A stretch of 37,780 nucleotides of DNA from positions 1-37,780 of IMG/VR virus record IMGVR_UViG_3300024182_000135; one strand, written 5' to 3'. The translations under genes and the position numbers were made by a program. This DNA is from a virus. Of this stretch, positions 23,511 to 33,274 are shown in pieces. The notes under the pieces were generated by a model, which saw only the letters and a program-made list of their open reading frames with translations, did not search any database and was not told where the DNA came from. Each line of letters begins with the position of its first letter. Positions within the stretch are counted from its first letter, which is position 1.

Positions 23511-23966
23511 ATGAGCAGTAAGTTTCAAGGTAGAACCGCAGAACCTAAAGACGCACAGAACTATATTGACTGGCTCAAAGCCGCGTCACACATAAATTTG
23601 GTTTCTACAGAGTGTTACAGCTACCCAACTTGCAACACTATTGTGGTCGATAAAGATGATGAGCCTGTTTTAATGAACAGCTTTCATCTGGTGATTCAGA
23701 TGGAGGCGCTAGCGCCTAAACCGGGTATCGAATCGAAGGATGAAGCTAGGGCGTTGAAAGAACTATACACAAGCATCCGCAACGTAGCGAAGGCAACCGG
23801 TGTTAGAGAAATCTTCTTTACCTGCGCCGACCCGAAGTTAATCGAATTCTTGGATAACCAAGAGAAGAACAACGAAAAGCGAAACAAGAAAGGGTTTAAG
23901 AGAGTTAAGACTTCGGTCTACAAATACGCAGTCGAAGTGGATGAAAAAGCAAGTGAGGCAGTATGA
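23511..23966 (+). CDS. Virion-region protein with a possible acetyltransferase-like fold
   Basis: This 151-aa protein has strands and helices in an order reminiscent of the GNAT-like proteins often encoded in podovirus structural operons: an AQNYIDWLKAA helix near the N-terminus, a VLMNSFHLVIQMEALAPKPG segment, and VREIFFTCADPKLIEFL. The canonical acetyl-CoA P-loop (R/Q-x-x-G-x-G/A) is not visible, so activity is uncertain. GGAG lies 6 nt before the ATG, and its stop overlaps the next gene (ATGA). Function in the virion is unknown. Confidence 0.5.
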   Translation: MSSKFQGRTAEPKDAQNYIDWLKAASHINLVSTECYSYPTCNTIVVDKDDEPVLMNSFHLVIQMEALAPKPGIESKDEARALKELYTSIRNVAKATGVREIFFTCADPKLIEFLDNQEKNNEKRNKKGFKRVKTSVYKYAVEVDEKASEAV

Positions 23967-24886
23967 AGATTTATACAAAGATAGTATGGCAGATGACGGA
24001 TACCATCGGTGAATACATCCCGGTGTACGAAGATTCTTTCGACTACGACGGCCCGGTTGCTCTATGTAAGGGCGACAATACAGCGAAGGCTGCGGAACAA
24101 CAGCAACTAGCATTCAATACCCAGCTGATGTCCGTCTTCCAGCAACAGTTTGGGAAGCAATCGGCTGTGTTCGACTATTTGAAGTCGAAGATGCAGCCCA
24201 TGATAGATAACCCAACCGGGCTATCGGCTGAAGGTCTCGCCGCTGCACGCACTAGCAACACCGACCAACTATCATCTGCTTATCAGAACGCTCAAAGAGC
24301 ATTGAATGCAAAGATGTCGGCATCTGGCGAAAGCACGTTGCCATCCGGTGTCGGGGCGCAGTTGAACGAGGCTCTGTTGAATGCTGAGGCTGCTGATAAG
24401 GCAACCGGTCAGAACCAAATTACGATGCAAAACGAGCAGTTGAAGCAACAGAACTATTGGAACGCGGTTAACGCGTTGAACGGAGTCGCTGCTCAAGAAA
24501 ATCCGCTCGGATATGCAAACTCTGCAACCGCAGGTAGTGGAGCGGTAGCAAATCTTTCTCAAGCAGTTACTGCAGCAAACGGTCCCGGATGGGGTCAAAT
24601 TCTAGGTGGCGCAGTCGGCGGTGTCGTAGGCGCAGCCGGGTCAGCAGGCGGATTCGGTAAATTGTTCGGATGCTGGTTGGCCGCTGCAATTTGGGGTTCT
24701 CTGGACCCACGTACTTTGAAGGTGCGTGAATACATTCATGGAAAGTTTGCCGAGACATGGTACGGCAGCGCTATCTCCCGCTTGTATATGAAGCACGGGT
24801 TGTGGGCTTCTCAGCAACCCGTTCTAGTCAAGATTTTCACACCGGCATTCAAATTGGCGCTTCGTAGCGCACAAGAGGCAGCGTAA
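23963..24886 (+). CDS. Putative internal virion/ejection protein
   Basis: This 307-aa protein is mostly helical, with Q- and A-rich segments, and has a glycine-rich hydrophobic run (GGAVGGVVGAAGSAGGFG, about 214-231) resembling a membrane-inserting segment. That, with its place among three consecutive helical proteins before the spike gene, matches the internal virion proteins that podoviruses eject to build a channel through the envelope. Its ATGA overlap with the previous gene shows coupling. Confidence 0.6.
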   Translation: MKIYTKIVWQMTDTIGEYIPVYEDSFDYDGPVALCKGDNTAKAAEQQQLAFNTQLMSVFQQQFGKQSAVFDYLKSKMQPMIDNPTGLSAEGLAAARTSNTDQLSSAYQNAQRALNAKMSASGESTLPSGVGAQLNEALLNAEAADKATGQNQITMQNEQLKQQNYWNAVNALNGVAAQENPLGYANSATAGSGAVANLSQAVTAANGPGWGQILGGAVGGVVGAAGSAGGFGKLFGCWLAAAIWGSLDPRTLKVREYIHGKFAETWYGSAISRLYMKHGLWASQQPVLVKIFTPAFKLALRSAQEAA

Positions 24887-26632
24887 ATGGATACGAACGG
24901 ATTTGACGTATTAAGTAACGATGCAGGTAGTTCGGCACCGCCATCATTCATGGACTCGGGAGTATCTGCACCTGCGGATACCTCGGCTCCGGACTTGGGG
25001 AATCCTGCTTACGCGCCGAGTAACTTGTTGTCCGGTCAGTCTCCGCAACCTGCTGCACCGGCAGCGTCTGCTCCTGCTCCGACGCAGGCTCCTTCCCCTG
25101 CTTCGAATCAGCCTATATCGTGGCGCGACGTTCTCCGTGGCGCTCTCGCTGGTATGGCAGGTGCTTCGCAGCCGACCCGTGGACGCGGTGGATTCGCCGC
25201 TGGTGTTGGCATGGGTGCGGGCGCAGAACTTCAAGACCAAGCAAACCAGCAAGAATTCAAGTTGAAACAGCAACAGCAACAGTCAAATATCAAATTTCAA
25301 GATGCACAAGCTGCAAACTTGGCTGTCGAGACCGCTATCCGCGATAAGCAGCTGCATTCGATGGACCAGAAAGACCAAGATGCTCATAACGAGGCATCAG
25401 TATCGATGGTCGAGAGAATGAAAGCTTTAGGAATCACTCCGACAATCGTTGCTGATAATAACCACGGGGGTGCGGAAGTAAAGGCGGGTTTACAGCAGCT
25501 AACTCAATCTCACGGCGGTGTTCCTCCGATGTTCACAGTGAACGTTGGTGGACAGATTATCGGTTATGACTTGAACCAGCTTGCACAAACTCCACAAGGT
25601 CTAGCTGAAGTCAACCGTGTTCGTGCAATCACGAATCCCGGTTCTCCCGCTTTGACTGCTCAACAGTTCCAGCAGATGGACCCGAAGATGAGAAATGAGT
25701 TATTGAACAATTCGCTCGGTTTCAGCAACCCAATGCCGTCAGAAGACGCTTTGTTGGTTTACAAGAATTATCTTCAAACTGTGCAAGCACAGCCGGATTC
25801 ACCAGACAAGACAGCGAATGTTGAGATGCTTCAAGGCATAACGACCCGCATGGAGTCTGCGTTGGATTCTGCGAAGGCTCGTGCAGATAAGCAGAAAGCT
25901 GACTCAATCGCAGCAACAGGACCGGCAGAAGCTAAGGTAGCAGGACAGAAGGCAGCAGCTACCGGCGAACTGCAAAAGAACATCGCGGAAGCGAACAAAG
26001 CAGACCGTGCGGATGGTCAAGGGAAGAACGCTGGCCAGATGATGGTCGGTAGTCTACCTGACGGGACCCAGATTGCAGGCACTGTCGATGAATTGAAATC
26101 AGTGGGAGTAACTACCGCTACCAAGCTACCGGCTTCTGAGCAATCGAAAGTCGTAATTGCTCGTCAGTTGATTTCACCTAATGGTCTAATTTCAAACGTC
26201 GAGAAGGACATCGCTGCATTTTCACCGGAAGAGCTATCCGCTATCGGCGCTCGTTGGAATGAATTTACAGCAGGAAAACTCGGCGCGGCGAGCGACCAGC
26301 GCTACACCGCTCTACGAACTGACACTAAGTTACTTAGCACCGCTTTGATGCAAGCACACGTCGGTTCGAAGGGTAGCGAACAAATTATGGAGCACTTCAG
26401 CAATCTTGCAGACGCAGGAAAGATGGACGGCGACACGTTGAAGACAGCTATCGCGACCGAAAAGCGTTACGTCACAGAAAAAGCGATGTTACCGAAAGGC
26501 ACACCGGCAGGACAACCTGTGCAGCCGCAACAAACCAGTGGGCACAAAGTCGGCGACAAGATTGTACAAAACGGAAAAGCGTTCACGGTCACATCCGTTG
26601 ACCAGAATGGCAAAGTGACAGGAGCAAACTAA
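24887..26632 (+). CDS. Putative internal virion protein (581 aa)
   Basis: The N-terminal 80 residues are proline/alanine-rich and unstructured. A GGFAAGVGMGAGAE glycine-rich segment (about 104-117) follows, and most of the rest is long, Q-rich coiled coil. It starts immediately after the previous stop. It is the second of three adjacent ejection-type proteins. No enzymatic motif is seen. Confidence 0.6.
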   Translation: MDTNGFDVLSNDAGSSAPPSFMDSGVSAPADTSAPDLGNPAYAPSNLLSGQSPQPAAPAASAPAPTQAPSPASNQPISWRDVLRGALAGMAGASQPTRGRGGFAAGVGMGAGAELQDQANQQEFKLKQQQQQSNIKFQDAQAANLAVETAIRDKQLHSMDQKDQDAHNEASVSMVERMKALGITPTIVADNNHGGAEVKAGLQQLTQSHGGVPPMFTVNVGGQIIGYDLNQLAQTPQGLAEVNRVRAITNPGSPALTAQQFQQMDPKMRNELLNNSLGFSNPMPSEDALLVYKNYLQTVQAQPDSPDKTANVEMLQGITTRMESALDSAKARADKQKADSIAATGPAEAKVAGQKAAATGELQKNIAEANKADRADGQGKNAGQMMVGSLPDGTQIAGTVDELKSVGVTTATKLPASEQSKVVIARQLISPNGLISNVEKDIAAFSPEELSAIGARWNEFTAGKLGAASDQRYTALRTDTKLLSTALMQAHVGSKGSEQIMEHFSNLADAGKMDGDTLKTAIATEKRYVTEKAMLPKGTPAGQPVQPQQTSGHKVGDKIVQNGKAFTVTSVDQNGKVTGAN

Positions 26633-28327
26633 ATGGCTGACCAGAATCAGACGCCTGCATTCGACCCGAATGCACCATATCAGGCGGCACAGCCAGTAGT
26701 TGCGCAACCTGCACAATCATCTGGCTTTGACCCGAATGCTAGCTACTCGCCTGCTCCTAAGCCAGATACAGGAATTCTATCTGGTGTGAAGCGCAACACT
26801 GTTGGTGTAGTCCAAGGGCTTTATCACGCTTTAACGGACCCGGCAACGGAACAAGAGAAGCAAGATATCCTCGCGAAAATTCGTGAAGCTAATGCGAGTG
26901 GGAACGGACCTCAAGTTTCGGAAGACCTAGCTACAAACCCATCACACGGCACACTCGCGTTACACCGTTTGATTAACGCTCCGGCTGATGTTTTGGATAA
27001 GAAGGGCAAAGACGAAGTCGCCGTAGCTCAAGATTTGCTGAACCATCATCAATATTGGAAAGGTGCAAATCTTTATCTCAGCGGTCTTACTGACCGTGCT
27101 TTATCCAATGTCCCGCTTGCTGGTCCCGCTATCAATTCTATTGCGGAACGAGCGGAGGGTTCACTTATCCCAGCAATCGACAAGAAGGGAAACAGTATTC
27201 CAGTTGCTGATGTTCCAGCAGAACGTAAGGACCTCTCTGGCGCTGCAACCGACATCGGCTCATTGCTTGCGCTAGAAAATGCTCCGAAAATCGTCAAGGG
27301 CGCGAGCAATCTTGCTCGTGAAGCAACGCATATATTCGACCCGGGAACCAATACGATTTCTCCTATCGACACCACTGTAGCGAAGATTGCTGCCAAATCA
27401 GGTATTGCCGAAGGTGCCGCTGCGCCAACAACCGAAGCGGTTCAAGCTCCAATGCAAACTGGCATCCGTTCAGTTCTTTCTGACGCCGCTAAGGATGCAG
27501 GTGTGCCTGCTCCATCAGCTACATCGATTCGTTCGGTGGCTGAACAACTCGGTGATGCGACATATGCAAAGTCAAAAGCCGCATATCAAGCATTGGATGA
27601 TGCGTCAGGTGGACGTTGGCAACGATTCGATGATTCCATCAAGAACATTTCAGACAAGATGGACGAAGTTGCCGGTGTCGATGATGAGAAGTTTGACCAG
27701 TTGGCTGCAAAGCGAACTGAAATCGAAACGAACCAGCAGAAGATGATTGACCAGCTTGTGTCGGACGGAAAGATTGACCCGAAGCTTGCTGACCAAGCTA
27801 AAGCCGACTACAAGACGTCACAGGCTTTGTATGACCTAGATACGCAAATCAAGGCTTCGACAAGCGGACGAGCAGGAATCGGAAACGGCGTTGAGACAGT
27901 CAATCCAAAATCGCTATCGACTCGACTGAACAAATTGTATGACAGCGGAAGATTGCAACAAGCGGTTGGTGAAGACCGAGCAGCGCAACTATTGACCCAT
28001 GCCGACACGGCTCAACAATTGAGCGAGTTAGGCCCAACCGGTCAGAAGGCATTGCAGGAATTAATCGCTGGCAGCACAAAACAAGGACGCGTGTTCGGCA
28101 CTAACACCAGCTTTTTTGATGCTTTGGATAAGTTCAATAAGATGGCACCGGAGGAGCGTACCGCGCAGTTTGGCTCAGATGCTGCCGCTGTTAGAAACTT
28201 TCTGAAGACTCAAGCACGCAATCAATTCATTAAGAAATTGGTTGTAGGTGGTGCAGGTAGTGCCGCTGCGCTTGCAATCGGTAAACAGATAGGCATCAAC
28301 CACGCTGTTTTACACGCGCTGCTTTAA
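26633..28327 (+). CDS. Putative internal virion protein (564 aa)
   Basis: The N-terminal 60 residues contain repeated FDPNA-x-Y phrases (AFDPNAPYQ, then GFDPNASYS). Most of the protein is helical, with a hydrophobic glycine-rich C-terminal segment (VVGGAGSAAALAIGKQIGI, residues about 537-555) that could insert in a membrane. AGGAG precedes the ATG, which directly follows the previous stop. It is the third ejection-type protein before the spike. No lysozyme or transglycosylase motif was found. Confidence 0.6.
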   Translation: MADQNQTPAFDPNAPYQAAQPVVAQPAQSSGFDPNASYSPAPKPDTGILSGVKRNTVGVVQGLYHALTDPATEQEKQDILAKIREANASGNGPQVSEDLATNPSHGTLALHRLINAPADVLDKKGKDEVAVAQDLLNHHQYWKGANLYLSGLTDRALSNVPLAGPAINSIAERAEGSLIPAIDKKGNSIPVADVPAERKDLSGAATDIGSLLALENAPKIVKGASNLAREATHIFDPGTNTISPIDTTVAKIAAKSGIAEGAAAPTTEAVQAPMQTGIRSVLSDAAKDAGVPAPSATSIRSVAEQLGDATYAKSKAAYQALDDASGGRWQRFDDSIKNISDKMDEVAGVDDEKFDQLAAKRTEIETNQQKMIDQLVSDGKIDPKLADQAKADYKTSQALYDLDTQIKASTSGRAGIGNGVETVNPKSLSTRLNKLYDSGRLQQAVGEDRAAQLLTHADTAQQLSELGPTGQKALQELIAGSTKQGRVFGTNTSFFDALDKFNKMAPEERTAQFGSDAAAVRNFLKTQARNQFIKKLVVGGAGSAAALAIGKQIGINHAVLHALL

Positions 28328-28408
28328 TCCTGACGACGAAGTATTGAAGCAAATCCACAATAACAATTTTGGTCGGGTGTGGAAACGCGCCTAAGTGTTT
28401 GGAGAGTT

Positions 28409-30631
28409 ATGACTACACCGAGTAAAAACTCGCACGAAAAATGGGATGCATCAGCGGGACAGGACGACTTTCTCCAAATTGCTAAGAACGGCGGTCCTGT
28501 TCTGGGCGGTATCGGCCCATCAGGCGTGCCATACGGGACATTGGCGACAAGCGGAAGTGGCTCTTCAGCCTTCGACGCTATCACAGGTGGCATAAACACG
28601 TCTGCCGCGATGGTTATCGGTTCAGGTGCAAGTTTGTCCGCATCTGGTAGCGGTACAATTGCAGCAACATCAGTTCCAGCATCGGGAATCGGCGCAGGCA
28701 CTAACAACAACGCTCTTGTCATTGGTACAGGCGGCTCAGTATCAACCTCCGGCAGCGGTATGATTGCCGCAACAAGCACGCCGTTCTCAGGGGTAAGTGC
28801 CGGAACAAATACCGGCGCGTTAACTATCGGTACGGGCGGCTTGCTTCAAACTAGTGGCAGCGGACAGATTCTGGCATCGAACGGTATCACACTGGTTTCG
28901 TCCATCCCGGCAACATGTACGCCGGGTTCGACTCCCATGATTCAGTTGACGACGACTCCGTTCGGTTTGTACACATGCACAGGAACAAACGTTTGGTCTC
29001 GTTCGTCAGCCCCTAACAACGTCATTGACCCAACTGCGTTTGGAGCAAAGTTTGACGGCAAGGTGTTTTACGGAAATAATTCTTCGATTGTCATTACATC
29101 TGGTAGTCCGACCGTAACTTGTAATAACTGCAATTTCACTGCGGCTGACGTAGGAAAACAATTCACGGCGTCGTCAGGTGGTGTCGGCGGTGTCGCGGCA
29201 TCATACCAAGGGGTCTTCGCGATTCCGAATTCACCAACCACAATTTTAGCGGTGAATTCAGCAACCAGTATCACTATCAGTAGAAATGCTACCGTGTCAT
29301 GCACTACGGGTTGTGAAATCGCGTACGCGACGAACGACGATGCTGCTTTAGATGCTGCGGAAGCTGCGTGGCAGGCGCTACCTGTTTGCGGCACTATCGT
29401 TCTTCCCGCAGGAACCACAGCGGTATTGAAGGGGCACTTCAACAACCCCGGAACTGCCTGTCTAAATCAAACCACTAGCATTGACTATAACGCGTTGATT
29501 TACGGACAAGGACAAGGTTCAACCCAAATCGGTTTGTTCGCAGGTTTTGATTCTACAACTTGCACCGGAGGAGGAGGGGACGTTTGTTTCTTTGGGTACA
29601 ACCAAGCAGTTGTTAACAACTTGGCCTTCAATGGTTTCGGAGCAGGAAATACAGGTTTCGGTTCGGCTAAAAAGTTGCTAGGGCCGGGTTTGGGTTCACA
29701 GATAAGCGATGTAGCATGCAATGCATTTGGCGGCTCTGATGCAAACTTAATCGGATTTTCTTTCAACGGACTTGGCGTCCGCGCAAAATTCTTGAGTATA
29801 GATGGATGCGGAAAGGTAGGCGCTGCCGTAAACAGCGGAATTTGCAAATGCTTCTATTGCTTTTTTGGAGATACTTTAGGGCCGAATCTATCTATATCAA
29901 ATAGCGCAGAATTTAACGACTACGGTTCTGATTACGGCTTATCAGGCGGAACAATTGTCATCGACAACGCAGGAATATATCGCGGATTCGGAACTAATTT
30001 GTTTGGCTGCGGAGCTACGAATTCAACGGCTATCTACATGGGCAATGCAGGAGCAGGCGGCAGAACTTATTTAAATAATTCTAAGTTCAATTGCGCCTCA
30101 ACCACGAGTAACGGCGTTTTCATGAACAACGCTGGGCAAAAGCTTTATTTAACTGGTGGGACAATTATCGGCGGAACAACAGCCGCTATTAGTCGAAGTG
30201 CGGGAACTGTGTTCACAAGTCCGGATACGGTTTTTGCAAACGGCTCAATTACCAGCTTAGCTCCGGCGTGCACCTTCTCTACAGGGGGAGGAACATCTCC
30301 ATCTTGTGCTTTGCAAGCAGGAAGTACAAACGAAGAAGGCGTCATTATTGCAACCACCGGAACGGGTTCACCCGGTTCGACTGGTACGTTGACGCTTACG
30401 TTTGCAGGGACTTACGCAGGTCCGTCAAACGCAGCGCCGTCTTGCACCTACACGCTGGACGACAGCGGAACAGCATGGGGCGACGGGGCGATAGTTAAAG
30501 CTTTGACCCAATCAACTACCGCGCCAACTATCGCGTGGAGCAACTACGCTAATTCAAGCGGTGTAGCAACTTTGGCGACCTTGGCTACCTCGTCGCCTTT
30601 TAGAATCGGCTACAACTGCACGGCACGATAA
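28409..30631 (+). CDS. Tail spike/fibre with beta-helix depolymerase-like domain
   Basis: This 740-aa protein has three tandem glycine/serine-rich repeats of about 36 residues (54-87, 88-123, 124-156; GSGASLSASGSG, GTGGSVSTSGSG). These look like a fibrous trimer stalk. After a linker, DPTAFGAKFDG (207-217) opens a right-handed beta-helix of the pectate-lyase type, rich in short beta strands and cysteines, and a beta-rich C-terminal cap follows. Such spikes bind and often cut surface polysaccharide. I chose the ATG at 28409 with GGAGAG close upstream; an earlier in-frame GTG at 28379 has none. Catalytic acids cannot be assigned from sequence alone. Confidence 0.75.
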   Translation: MTTPSKNSHEKWDASAGQDDFLQIAKNGGPVLGGIGPSGVPYGTLATSGSGSSAFDAITGGINTSAAMVIGSGASLSASGSGTIAATSVPASGIGAGTNNNALVIGTGGSVSTSGSGMIAATSTPFSGVSAGTNTGALTIGTGGLLQTSGSGQILASNGITLVSSIPATCTPGSTPMIQLTTTPFGLYTCTGTNVWSRSSAPNNVIDPTAFGAKFDGKVFYGNNSSIVITSGSPTVTCNNCNFTAADVGKQFTASSGGVGGVAASYQGVFAIPNSPTTILAVNSATSITISRNATVSCTTGCEIAYATNDDAALDAAEAAWQALPVCGTIVLPAGTTAVLKGHFNNPGTACLNQTTSIDYNALIYGQGQGSTQIGLFAGFDSTTCTGGGGDVCFFGYNQAVVNNLAFNGFGAGNTGFGSAKKLLGPGLGSQISDVACNAFGGSDANLIGFSFNGLGVRAKFLSIDGCGKVGAAVNSGICKCFYCFFGDTLGPNLSISNSAEFNDYGSDYGLSGGTIVIDNAGIYRGFGTNLFGCGATNSTAIYMGNAGAGGRTYLNNSKFNCASTTSNGVFMNNAGQKLYLTGGTIIGGTTAAISRSAGTVFTSPDTVFANGSITSLAPACTFSTGGGTSPSCALQAGSTNEEGVIIATTGTGSPGSTGTLTLTFAGTYAGPSNAAPSCTYTLDDSGTAWGDGAIVKALTQSTTAPTIAWSNYANSSGVATLATLATSSPFRIGYNCTAR

Positions 30632-30641
30632 AAACGAAACA

Positions 30642-30869
30642 ATGATTACCTTACAAAACAGAATGTGTGACGTGTGTCGATTGCTTGATTACGACACTGA
30701 GAAAAAACTCTGCTCTTACTGTTCTCTCTGCGATGCATGGATATGCGAAGCAGATTCGAATAAGTGGGGACGACGAATCAAAGCAGCCTTGAAACGCAAG
30801 ACAGAAGTCGGCTATCAAGGCTTGCCGAATTACGATGAAATAGCGATGAATCAAAAGGGGATGAAATGA
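30642..30869 (+). CDS. Cysteine-rich zinc-binding protein (75 aa)
   Basis: Two Cys knuckles, CDVC (9-12) and CSYC (24-27), then C30 and WIC (34-36) suggest one or two zinc sites. The rest is charged and helical. Start support is weak: only a poor ribosome-binding site is visible. Its TGA overlaps the next ATG (ATGA). A small regulatory or chaperone role is possible. Confidence 0.5.
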   Translation: MITLQNRMCDVCRLLDYDTEKKLCSYCSLCDAWICEADSNKWGRRIKAALKRKTEVGYQGLPNYDEIAMNQKGMK

Positions 30870-31003
30870 TTGAACGTGAACAAATAATTACCTATCTGTT
30901 GCAGCGATGCGACGCCTTAAACAAGGTTGTTGAAGACCTTCAAAAGAAGGTCGCTGAGCAACAGAAAGAAATCAATTTAAGAAACGAAGATAACCAGAAG
31001 TAA
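30866..31003 (+). CDS. Small coiled-coil protein (45 aa)
   Basis: The frame begins MIEREQIITYLLQRCDALNKV and is a single amphipathic, charged helix with heptad spacing, ending at the TAA at 31001. GGGG lies just before its ATG, and the start overlaps the previous stop (ATGA). It could be a fibre chaperone or assembly factor, since it sits between the spike and the adhesins, but no family is recognised. Confidence 0.5.
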   Translation: MIEREQIITYLLQRCDALNKVVEDLQKKVAEQQKEINLRNEDNQK

Positions 31004-31015
31004 GCAGAGGATAAG

Positions 31016-32836
31016 ATGGCGATAGCATTCGTACAAGCGGCAAATTCAGTAGCGGGAAGCGCTGCCAGTTTAGCGTTAGCCTTCGGTAGCAACAATACCG
31101 CAGGAAACATGCTTTTGCTGACTACTCGGTCTTCTACAGGCAATCCGGTCATCTCCGTCACAGATTCAAACGGAAATGATTGGCAGAAGATTTCTACGTT
31201 TAGTAATAGCACATCTAGCGTAGCCTTATTTTATGCACCTAATTGTAAAGCTGGCGCTAATACGGTTACTTTGTTTCGAGTTGCATCAACTGGGAACATT
31301 TCTATGGTTATCATGGAGTACAGCGGCGTAAACACGCTGGACCAATCGGCAACCGCTGGACCAACCACGAGTAACTCATTTTCTTCTGGTAACATAACAA
31401 CTACCCAAGCGAATGAGCTTTTGATTGGTTATGGAGCAAACGAAACTTCTAACGGCTTGACTATTACTCCGACCAACAGCTTTACGTTGCAAACAAATGC
31501 ATCGAACAGCGGCAACAGTTTTTTAATCGACCGAGTTGTCTCATCTACCGGAACATTCGCAGCAACAACTGGGTTTAGTTCAAGCGTAAACTGGGCTGGT
31601 GGTATCGCCACGTTCTACAACGACCCGAACTTCCCCGGACAAAGTAGCGGTTTCGTTCAATCGAAGAACGGAACGTCTTCGGTGGGAGCTTCGGTAGCTC
31701 TTGCTTATCCATCTAACAATACTGCTGGAAATCTTCTTGTTGCAATTTGTCGATATAATAATGGAACTTCTCCTACGATTACAGATACGGCGGGAAATTC
31801 ATGGCAAACAGCCGTTTCTTTTACTAACGGTGCGTCTCTTGTTGGTGTGTTTTACGTATTGTCGGCAATTGCTGGAGCAAATACTGTAACATTCAATGCG
31901 ACAGGTGCTTCAAGGTCAGAACAAGCCGTTGTCTTAGAATACGCCGTCAAGGCCGCCTTCGACCAAGAAGTTCACGCCAGTGGATCGAGCGTATTCCCAA
32001 CTTCTGCGGCGATTACAACAACTCCCGCGTTTGAACTGGCAATCAACTACGTTGAGAATGAGTCAGCTAACAGCATATCTGCAGCACCGTTTCTCGGATA
32101 CATTCAAAGAGATAACGCAAACGGGAACGTTTTTGTAGCGGACAGAGTTATTCCGGCAGGAACGTACACCAACATATACGGTTACGGAAATAGCGCGAAC
32201 GTATCATGGGGCACAGGCATCGTTGCCTTCAAGATTGCGTTCGGAATTTCTGGTAGCGCAGGCACGCCGGGAGCAAACGTCGCTTGGACAGGCGGAGCGT
32301 CTGCAAACGGTTCGGTAGTTTCAGATGGGTCAGGAAATTACAATACAGGTGAAGTCCTTCTCAACAGCGCGTACACCATCACGCCGACCAAGACTGCGTT
32401 CACATTCTCTCCGGTTAACTCGTCTCAAACGGTAGCCGGTGCGGATATTTCAGGTGTTAACTTCACTGCGACAAACACAAAGGTTGCGACCCCGACGTTT
32501 AGTCCGGTAGCAGGAACATACAGCAGCACCCAGTCGGTTACGGTGTCTAGTACGGATTCCGGTCTCTCTGGTTTTGCGATGTACTACACAACCGACGGGT
32601 CAACTCCGACGACGGGTTCGACTCCGGTTAGCGGAGCAATCTCCGTCAGCGTATCGGAAACACTCAAAGTCTTGGCTGTTGCTACCGGTTATGCCAACAG
32701 CAACGTCGCATCTGCCGGTTACACAATCAGCAGCTCGGTAGTGACAGCAACTAACGCCGACGGCCCAACAATCAACGCTTTATTCCCAGTGCTTGCGGCT
32801 CGTATCCGCATCGCAATGGCAGCTCGAAATAAGTAA
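31016..32836 (+). CDS. Adhesin-like tail protein with two repeated modules and a CHB_HEX-like C-terminus
   Basis: This 606-aa protein has two copies of a roughly 200-residue beta module. Matching landmarks are NNTAGNMLLLTT and NNTAGNLLVAIC, TDSNGNDWQ and TDTAGNSWQ, and AGANTV in both. After residue 408 come a carboxypeptidase-like/Ig-like domain (GANVAWTGGASANGSVVSDG) and, about 485-575, a domain typical of CHB_HEX_C_1 or FN3-like carbohydrate-associated modules (AMYYTTDGSTPTTG). It is probably a distal tail or fibre protein binding surface glycans. GAGG precedes the ATG. Confidence 0.65.
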   Translation: MAIAFVQAANSVAGSAASLALAFGSNNTAGNMLLLTTRSSTGNPVISVTDSNGNDWQKISTFSNSTSSVALFYAPNCKAGANTVTLFRVASTGNISMVIMEYSGVNTLDQSATAGPTTSNSFSSGNITTTQANELLIGYGANETSNGLTITPTNSFTLQTNASNSGNSFLIDRVVSSTGTFAATTGFSSSVNWAGGIATFYNDPNFPGQSSGFVQSKNGTSSVGASVALAYPSNNTAGNLLVAICRYNNGTSPTITDTAGNSWQTAVSFTNGASLVGVFYVLSAIAGANTVTFNATGASRSEQAVVLEYAVKAAFDQEVHASGSSVFPTSAAITTTPAFELAINYVENESANSISAAPFLGYIQRDNANGNVFVADRVIPAGTYTNIYGYGNSANVSWGTGIVAFKIAFGISGSAGTPGANVAWTGGASANGSVVSDGSGNYNTGEVLLNSAYTITPTKTAFTFSPVNSSQTVAGADISGVNFTATNTKVATPTFSPVAGTYSSTQSVTVSSTDSGLSGFAMYYTTDGSTPTTGSTPVSGAISVSVSETLKVLAVATGYANSNVASAGYTISSSVVTATNADGPTINALFPVLAARIRIAMAARNK

Positions 32837-32853
32837 TTTAGGAGATTTGAATC

Positions 32854-33264
32854 ATGGCATCAACAGCAGCAATCTGCGACAGCTATAAGCAAGAAATTTT
32901 GCAAGGAATCCACTTGTCTTCGGACACGTACAAGATTGCTTTGTACAATCCGGGAACGCTGGATAAGACCACGACCGCGTATACCGCGACCGGCGAAGTG
33001 TCCGGTACCGGGTATACAGCCGGTGGACTAACCCTGTCCGGTTTCACGACTGGTTTGAGTGGCGACACTGCGTATATCGATTGGACGACTGACCCTCAGT
33101 GGACATCGGCGACGATTACCGCATCAACCGCGTTGATTTACAACTCATCACGCTCCAATAAGGCGGTCTGCGTTCTGACATTTACTCAGACCAGTTCTAC
33201 CGCAGGAACGTGGACGTTAGTTCTACCAGCGGCAGGCGCATCAGCAACAGTCACATTGAGCTAA
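32854..33264 (+). CDS. Small beta-rich virion/tail protein (136 aa)
   Basis: It begins MASTAAICDSYKQEILQGIHL and continues with SDTYKIALYNPGTL and threonine/glycine-rich beta strands (TGEVSGTGYTAGGLTLSG), ending with a strand of alternating T and V. The pattern CDSYKQEILQG...YKIALY matches a recurrent family of small structural proteins in podoviruses, which I recall as virion or decoration-type proteins. AGGAG precedes the ATG. The structural role is likely; the detailed function is unknown. Confidence 0.65.
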   Translation: MASTAAICDSYKQEILQGIHLSSDTYKIALYNPGTLDKTTTAYTATGEVSGTGYTAGGLTLSGFTTGLSGDTAYIDWTTDPQWTSATITASTALIYNSSRSNKAVCVLTFTQTSSTAGTWTLVLPAAGASATVTLS

Positions 33265-33274
33265 CAGGAGCGAT